Shown piece after piece: positions 55,381 to 64,000 of a DNA stretch of 64,000 nt. The DNA is taken from NCBI RefSeq assembly GCF_900496995.4, contig NC_044030.1, positions 78,470,017 to 78,534,016 on the forward strand, written 5' to 3'. Below the pieces are notes generated by a model. It was not told where the DNA came from and did no database searches. It was given only the letters and a program-made list of their open reading frames with translations. A program made the position numbers and the translations under genes. This DNA comes from Aquila chrysaetos chrysaetos (Eukaryota; Chordata; Aves; Accipitriformes; Accipitridae). Position 1 is the first letter of the stretch; every line of letters starts with the position of its first letter.

Positions 55381-58300
55381 TCTCATAATTTGGTCAAAAG
55401 TAGGTATTTTGGCTTAGTTTTTCACAGGGCGTTCCTGCTTGAAACTGACTGCTTTCGAAAGAAACTTGATCTGAAGTGTTTCAACCAGTTCCAAAACCAA
55501 AAGAGGATCAAACCTTTATTTTGTCTATAATAAAATTTTGTAGCCTTTTTTCTAAACAGTTCTAGTGCTGCTGTTCTTTGGAGATGTGATGCTTAGTGGT
55601 GTGAGGTATGCATGCTGTGATGACGTCTTTTGCTGTTCTTGCTAAAATCTGCCTAATTGGGCCAAACTGGAAAATCCAGTAACAAGTGCTCCCATTCTTT
55701 TGATGCCCTCCAGAATGAAAGCATCTTATAGCTATGAGGATGAGAAAGTGGTGGAAAAAATTAATCTTCTGACAGGGAAGATTAAGCAGGAGGTAGAGGG
55801 GAAAATGTAGAATGGAGGGTGTACCGGGGAAGTGAGAACTAGAACCTGGCTGGAAGGAGAGACTTGGAAAAGGAGGTTGGGCTGGACGTGGCTGATGTGA
55901 AAGAAGTAAAGCCTGTGACTGATGAGTTCAAAAGTGTTTGGGATAAGCAGGGTTCAGGAAGAGCCGGGATGGAGGCAGGTGGCCTAGGGTCAGGCAGCTA
56001 ATGAAAGCAGGGATGTGTCTGCTCAGTGTATTATAGCACCCTCCAAAACTTGAAACGGAATTTGGGACTAAGCTTATGTGAGAAGGCTCACCGTGTGTAA
56101 CTTACCTCGGTGTCTTCCTCAGCATCTGCTCTTAGTATTTGTCTTTGCTTCTGTGTTCCCAGATCATGATGGATACATACCGGGTGACTGAACTGTGCTT
56201 CTAGTGATAATCTAAACTCTGGCATTGCTTTTGGACTGTTTGACTTGCAACTTCAATGTTCTTACTTTTTGCTGTTTCATTTGCATTTTCAGAATAAGGG
56301 ATAAGCAGTGGGCACCATGTTATGCTCTTAGGCTACTTGCGCTGCCCCTTCTTCCACTTCTGCTAGGAGCTGTTATGAGACAAGTTTCCAGGTCTCCTTT
56401 TTTTTCTGGCATATTTTCAAGCACCTATTATTAATTTAGGTCCCAAATATGATTTAATTTAAGAAAGGGGAAAATATCTTTTGTAAGATGCCCCAGTACT
56501 GTCATGATAGGTGTCTTAGGAAAAAGATGTTAATAATGAGATTATTAAGAAACAAATACTACCGTTATTTCAAAGCCCAAAGAAATTATGTTATGGTCTT
56601 TAGCTTTTCTTGTTATCATCATTAAGGATTTTTTCATCTAAATTTGATGGTATTGCATAAATGAAGAAGCAAAATCAGCCTTAACATTTCTGTGAAGATT
56701 TATTAATTGGGGAAGATGAAACTTCTTAAAAAAAAAAATTGTTATTGAATTCTAAACTATGCTGAAACTATCATTTTGGAGGCAAAGAATAGGGAGGTAA
56801 AAGGGAAGAAGACATTCTGTTTATTTAAAACTTTTTTTTTCTTTTTGTAAATTTAAACTCCTCACCCCTACTAAACCGCTGTTTTGGTTTATATTTAGAA
56901 TGTACCTGGGTTACTTAAGGTTTTTGTTGGAATTATCTTCTGACTGAATATGATCTGTTGATTTGAAGATCCAGCCAAGTTCGTACAACAAATCCCATAT
57001 GATTTACTTGACTAGTCTTAAAAATGATCACACACCATGTTTACATATGTCCTTAATATTGAATCTTAAGACTACTTAATTAGTTGATTTTGCATGCATT
57101 TAACATGAGTATTAATTTAACTAAAACAGTTCATTTGCTGATATTGTTAGTGAGACATAGAATATTAATTTGCTGGAAGAATAATGGGATTCTTGTAAGC
57201 ATTATCTATAGTCTTTAATAAAATGCTTTTAGTTTTGCCATAGTACTGTTCATTACGTTACTCTTGCATATACTCATAAATTAGTGCTATTTACATATTT
57301 TCTCCTTTTCCCATCTTTCTGTATTAATGTAGAATTAGTATTATTTTTCAGAAGAAAAATAGTTGCTCATTTGCTTAATGCCAAAGAACAAAATGATAGA
57401 AAAACAGGTATCAGAGTACAGAATTTACTTGTTTGTTCTGTCATACTTGCTTTTCTCTATAAATGTTGAATTTGCTTTTCTGAAAATGGGCAGGGAAATA
57501 GGCACTTTTTCTGTTTCCTTTCCTTTTTTAATCTGACCCACCAAGTTGTCATCACAGGTGAAGAAACAAAACAAAAGGTCTTGGATAGAAAGCCTTTGGC
57601 AATGTACTTTGTTGAATGCATGGTGCTTGTGTCCTGCTTAATACATATGTGTGTGCCTCCCCAGGGCTGCCATTTGCAAAAGGACAGTTAGTCTGAACTC
57701 TCAATGCCAACACAGAGTGTCACAGAGAAATGGGGTATGAAAATTAACAATATAGTTAAGCATGTATATATGAAAGTTGGATCCTGCCTTGTTGCTTCCC
57801 CCTTCCCCGCCCCCCCCTCCGCCCAAAATAATAAAAGGCAAGAAGAAAATTTCTATAGAGAGAAAAATTTGCTGTTTGCGGTAAACTCATGCCTTGTGCT
57901 TTTGAAAGTCAGGGTATTTATTTAAAACTCAGTAACAATTTTAGAGTTTAACTTTGGCTAAGTCTAAGGGTGATTTTTGCGTTTGTTATAGTTTCTGTAG
58001 TACGGTTCCTGATAGTATAGTTTCTGACAAGAATTGAGGGATTGGAATGACCATAATCATTTTTCTTTTATTTCTCAACTTGGCTCCCTCAGCTTAAATT
58101 TTAAACTTTTTCCCCTTCCTATTTTTCATATGTGAATGCATACTGTATATCTTTTTGTGCATCATAATTTGTCTGAAGGAATGTGAGGAGAATGAAAAAT
58201 TAGTATTTTGCTCCTTTCTTCCATTTTATCCAGCTGCTTCACTCTTTGAAGGTGTTTCCCTTACTGTTATAGGTATCCAACTAGTAAATGTTTCTAAGCA

Positions 58301-61300
58301 ACCATTATGGTCTATTGAATAAAAGCTGAACTTATTAAAAAGTCCCTAAATATTTATACACTATTCTGTAACAGCAGTATTGGCTAAATAATGTATGTAT
58401 TTAAGAACTTCTAAAATGTAGAAGAATCAGTCAAGGACTATGGGGTAAATAAGATATTTTGAATTTTTCATGAACTGTTAAACTAAAACAAGGTGAAACG
58501 TATTGTAATGTTGAGTGTTCAAATGGATCAATGACTGGAGATTTGTTTAAAGCTCAGCTTTCTATGTTTAATCCTAACTAGTGCCTTAGAGCACAAGCTA
58601 GCCATATTGTCCATGTTATGAAATTATCCAGAATCAACAGGCAGCATCTAAACAGTCAACATCATCCTCTCTAGAATATGAGCTAGATAGGCTTTTTGCC
58701 CTAAAACTTCACACTCAGTGGTGCAGGATTATCTGTGAGGTAGCACTGTCAATACAGAAGTATAACTGTGCGATGAGAGAAGCAGAGTTGCTTTGTAATT
58801 TATACTGTGAAGCGTGGAGTGATGTTGTTCTGTGTGTGTCTGACTGGAGAGAAGAAGACTTTCCCACCCAGCAGCTCTGGTGTAGAATTTTGGAGACACA
58901 CTGAGGTGAGTGTTGAGGGCTAGTAGCGTTCTCGCATCTCCTCTGTTTCGTGACATTTTTATACTGTGGTGATCTGTTCCTGTTGGTACTAGAGACTTGG
59001 TGTTTCTAAGCTGCAGTCTTGCTGGCTAAAGAGCTAGACTTCTGTTCTGTCAGGTTGTTGATAGCCACTGGTAGGTATAGGCTTTGCAGACAACCTGTCT
59101 TCTAGCTCTGGAGGATGAATGGTATCTTAAGCACAGACATGATATTATCTATACTAACTATCTGGTGTGGATCTAAAAACTGGATGTGACGATTAGCTGC
59201 CCCTGTGTGAACTTAACACGAGAGATGTGTCATTAGAAATGCAGCTTCAGCCATGGCAATCTCATATATCAACGTCAGTCACCATAATGAAAAAACCTGA
59301 AGTAGATCAGGTAAAAGGTATTTCTCTGTAGAAATCAGGTTGGTGAGAAGGGCTGTGTCTCAAGTGAAAGGCAGATCTTTCTTTTTTCAGGCACTTAAAC
59401 TGACCAGGCTACTTACCTGACTGAATTTGGCCCGTGCTTTTGTGGCTATTGCTGAAACATTTGGCTTTAGGCATGTGAGCTTTCAAAGTGATTTTTTTTT
59501 TTTGAGTTAAATTTTCCTTTATGACATTTGGCTCATTCGGAAACAAAGACTGAGATCTCTTAAAAGGAAGCACAAATGGGAAAATGAGATCATTAATTGT
59601 TGAAGCTGGTACTGTAACAAATTGACTAGAAATGTGGATTCAGAGAAATTGATGTACTTTATCCTTCCAAACTAAATGAATTCTCCATCTGCTTCAGCTT
59701 CTCAACTATAATGAGGACGTTGGGCTGACTCTGCTATTGGTTTCTCTGTCTTCCTGAACTATTTTGGAAAGTTTAAACATTTCTTGCATGATTAAATACA
59801 CTTTCAATAAATCAATCTCATAATAATTGTTGTTCAGGAGAGTTCATTATTCAGTTTAGTCTTTTAAATTACTGTTCTTCTTTAAAGGATTCTTCTGACG
59901 TAATGGCTTCTGCTAAATCCATTTGCCATGCTCTGGCTTGTAATTACTTTAGATTTGAAGAATAAAATGAATGGCTTTATTATTAATCAGTAGCAAATTT
60001 GTCTTACTGTTTTTAACCTTAGAGTGGTCTTTGCTTATGAAATAGTTTTAATGGGTCTGGATAGCAAAACACTTCATACCTCTCTTTCAACAGCAATTTA
60101 GTGAAAGGAATGAGATAGTTTTGTGTTTTTTCTTCCACTGCCCACCCATCAAATGTTTGTCACAGTGACTGTCATCATGGGTGTGTTGGCTGTTGTATGC
60201 TGTCAGCTGCTGGCCCTCTGAAAAGCTAGTTTTGCTAACTGCTTTTAGATTGTAAATTTTTCAGGCTGGGGTAGCCTTTATTTTTGCCTTATGCTGTGGA
60301 GAGTACATTGCACTTAACCATAGCATTAATATAACATTGGCTCTTATACTGGACATTGGCCTATGTGAACTTTGTCACTCTTCATGCATGACGAAAACTT
60401 AAACTATTTCTTTCCTCCTTTCTAGGAGGAGGGTTTCATAGTTCGTACTGATGATGATATTGTAGTCAGATGAGTTATGAGTCTATGCTGTGACTTAGTA
60501 GCAGAATGCCATCTTGGACTGAAGTTTTATAGCACCTGAGAGTGGACAGATAACTGCCCTATGTAAATCTTGTCCATTTGGCATCAGTTCTTTGTCCGTA
60601 GTTTCTTGTAAGGTTGTGCAAACTCATCCTTAATTTTAAACTGCCAGTCAATGCAAACTAATATAAAAGCATTTTCAGCCCTGCTAAACTTCTTAGGATC
60701 TACATCTAGTGGATGTTACATTAATACCTCATTTTCAGAGATTGCTTAGAAAATGAAAGTGGGCTAGTTGTGAAGTTAGACATTCAATAAATCTCAGCTT
60801 TTAATTTCTGTAGGGATTCATTGTTATAAGAGCACTGTGTTGGTTTTGTTTCCTCTATCAGTTGTGATGTTTAACCAGGGCTAAGAATTTTTGGAGTAAT
60901 GCTGAGGAATTGGAGAAAACATGCAAAGAGAAATGAAAAGCATCCTTGAAGTCTTAATTCCATGGCTCTCTAGGAGGTCATTTAAAGTGTAAGTGTAAAT
61001 CTGGATGGAATTTATCCAGGTACAAGAACTTCATAGAAGACTTCCATCTGTACCTTTTATCCTTAATTCTATTTGCATTACACCTTCTTGCTCTAGTTTC
61101 AGGAATTGTAGTTTTTCATTTCACATCGACGTTCTTCCGTTCACATACTAGTGTGTATATGTTTATTTAACTATATTTTTAATTGTGAAAATGGTAAGTA
61201 TTTACTGATGGCAGTATGGTCACTTTCATTACATATATGTCAAGAGTGTTACGAAAAGGTTAGCCCCTTCTTGGGACAAAAAATACCCTAGGGTTATAGC

Positions 61301-62552
61301 ACAGGGAGTACAGTTGTAGTAATAAAGATTATGTTGCTGATAAGTTCCCCTCAAGGCCCCATGATGGTAATACCCCTATATTTTGTCTTTAAAGAAAACT
61401 GCTGAGAGGCAATAATTTTTTTTTGTATGTGTCCCATTTTCATTAATGCATGGTAATTGATGGAGTTGCAGTGACTTGTAACAGTAATGAGTTCTAAACA
61501 TAAGAATGCACTCCTTTCTAATAAGTGAGCACTGCTGGGGTTTAAAAGCATACTAAATCAGTTGCTTTAGTATGAATTTATTAGTTTTTTTCAGCATTAG
61601 CTTTAATAGTAGTTATTTACATAAGCGTACATCCCATTAACCGCCATCAGGGCTGGAAAACATGCTGAACTGTTCATATTTTCATATAATTATTGAACAT
61701 AATGGTTTCATTTGCATTTCTAAACAGTGATGTTTCTGTCAGGCTTGGAAATAGTGTCTTTACGCAGTCCCTATTTCACATCCACTTATTTGACATCGTT
61801 AAATTTTATGCTAATGTGCTTCCCTAGAATATCATCAGTAGGACAGATGCTTGTGCTTTAATATACAAATCAGAGATGCTTTTCCCTCCCCCCTCCCTTG
61901 AACTGCAAAAGAAATAAAAAAGCATATCTGCACTTTTTAGATATAGTTTGTTTCATTCTAAAGAACCTGTAAGAAATGAAACTTAGCTTTCACCCCTACT
62001 AGTCACTTCCAAATGTTGTAACAGATACCTTCTTTAGGAAGGGTGGGAGACTGTCCTCTGCATGAAGGAGTAAGAGTCTTCTAAAGTTCAAGGTAATGAT
62101 GTGTTAAAATAAGGATTGTAACCTTGACGTTGTCTCATGTGTGAAGCATGGAGCCTTATACAGCAAGTTGCCTATCTAGGCAGTGGTCCATGGACTGGCT
62201 TTCCTGGCAGCAGACCATCGCTATAGAGAAGGTTCAGGAAGGGAGCAGTTTCAGCTGCTAGACTCGGTGCTTGTCAGCAGAACTGAATTTGGAATTGTAC
62301 ATTGTCAGGTTTTTAGTTTTACATTTAAAATAGGGTTTTTTTGTTTTGCAATTTTGCAGACAGGCAGAGGTACATGAGCCCTTGCTAACTAAGTGGGGAT
62401 GGTGGTGGTTATATGATCAGTGTTGCTTTGATTTTTTTATATGTATGGAAGAGCTTTGATACTTGTACTGAAGTTAACAGTGGAAGCAGAGCATCAAAAA
62501 TGTAAGAGGTAGTGCCAGTAATTGCAGTTCTGAATGTGGAAATGACGTAATA

Positions 62553-62571
62553 TAAATAAATAAATAAAATC
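62553..62571 (+). repeat. TAAA short tandem repeat
   Basis: Four to five TAAA units in KIAA1328 intron 5. Confidence 0.85.
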
Positions 62572-64000
62572 AGCAGCACCACCAAAACCACACTGCTTTT
62601 CTTCCATTTAAAAATGCAATTAATATGTTGCATCTTGTTCTGTATGAACTTTATCTTAGGATGACTTGCCTACTGTTGTAAGTAGAGTGACAAAGGTAGA
62701 GCAGAAGTGTGCAACCTGCAGCATATGGTTGTGGTCGCAGGAAAACATAAATATCAAGATATATAGTATGTTGCTTACAAGCCAGACATGACCGATATGA
62801 ATGAACATGGAAACCCAGTGAATCTCCAGCTCAGTTCTGTGCTTTTACTGGCTTACCATGTGTGGCATTGGGCAACTCTGCTGTCTTCTCTCCTACTTAC
62901 CTATTTAAAAATTTGGGGTACTGCTTGCTGATCTTTGTGTGACATGAAAAGTTAGCATGTTGCTTAGTTATGGCATTTCACGGACATCTCAGCCTTGAGG
63001 AATACAAACATTGTGTATCTCTGAAAATGTTAAATAAAACCAAAAATGTTAGGGTCAAGCAAAAGACCGAGAGAGGTGCGTAACACACATTTGTCATTTT
63101 CTTTGTGTTTTATACATAAATGTTTAAAAAATGCCTTTCTTCTTGGGCATGTCATAGAAGAAGGTTTGAAGGGGGCAGTTAAATGGAAAAGGGTACTTGG
63201 ACTGAAATGAAAAGGCATATTTTATGCATAAAGGCCCATGTGAGCAAACTGGAGATATACTCTGATGGGTTCTGGGCTTATGGTGTCTTTAATTATAGAT
63301 GATTAACAATTTGCTGGTTGCTTTGCAGACAAGTATAGAGACAAAAATCCCTGCTGGGAAATGCTTACAGTCTAAGACCTCATTCTGGTCGTGTGTGTAC
63401 AGCTATATTTTAAGTCACGAAAAGAAGCAATATTAAAACAACAACAAAAAATTTGCTTTTATTATCTCAGAACCATTGGCTTTTTGAAGTATTTCTGTTA
63501 CAGTTTTGAGCTTGCAATAGTGCATGCAACCACGTTATAGGAAACAGTTTGGAGCAAGGTGCATTTTGGTAAAACTTTTATGCAGGAGTAAAATCGGAGA
63601 CACCAAAGTGGGGTAGCAATTGGTAAGATGTGCTAATTTCAGCTGTGAAGTACTGGGAAATTTAAAGAGAGTACCTCTGGCATGCAGAGCAGACTGTTGT
63701 ACTAGAGATATTCTGATCAGACCTCTTGTCAACTTCTCATTTGAATCCTGAAAAGAAGGCGCTAGGTAATTGGCAAGTATCCTTATTTTAATATGCAGCT
63801 ATAAAAAGGTAAAGTATGATGATTTTTGACATCAGAAGACTAACATTTTACCTTTAAATAAAATATGATTAACTGGTACAGAATTAAAAGTAATAGAACT
63901 GAAATACTCAAACTATGACTCTGTGGTGTCAGATTATGCATCAAGTGTGACAGTTTAAGTACTGAAGTGATTTAAAAATGATCCAGCTGAAGGATGTATA

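Overview
The window is vertebrate nuclear DNA, almost certainly from a bird. Genes are split into short exons with canonical splice sites. Introns carry CR1-type LINE 3' ends and several solo LTRs of families familiar from non-galliform birds. One CpG island sits over a divergent promoter. There are no bacterial operons, CRISPR arrays, rRNA or tRNA genes that I can support. Three protein-coding genes were reconstructed by joining exons by eye; identities rest on recognising conserved protein segments, not on a database search.

Region 1 (1-7580, + strand): the 3' five coding exons of an aquaglyceroporin, best called AQP7 because of its NAA and NPS pore motifs. The first exon (transmembrane helix 1) is not in the window. 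Intron 2-3 holds a TATA box with GATA motifs and a short in-frame ATG exon that could be an alternative promoter.

Region 2 (about 7580-10370): intergenic, between two convergent gene ends. AQP7 maps to human 9p13 and the next genes to human 18q12, so this interval is an evolutionary junction typical of the bird Z chromosome (inference).

Region 3 (10427-31803, - strand): complete TPGS2, seven coding exons, 296 aa, a subunit of the neuronal tubulin polyglutamylase complex. Its introns hold two solo LTRs, CR1 remnants and a diverged direct repeat pair.

Region 4 (31380-32650): CpG island and head-to-head promoter shared by TPGS2 and KIAA1328, with several ZNF143/THAP11-like motifs, a CCAAT box and a YY1-like motif over the KIAA1328 start codon.

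Region 5 (32261-64000, + strand): the first five coding exons (146 codons) of KIAA1328 (hinderin), with the rest beyond the window. Two of its introns have textbook minor-spliceosome (U12) donors: intron 1 is GTATCCTTT with a good branch point, and intron 5 begins ATATCCTTT, an AT-AC type. This is the most notable signal in the window. The remaining 11.5 kb is intron 5.
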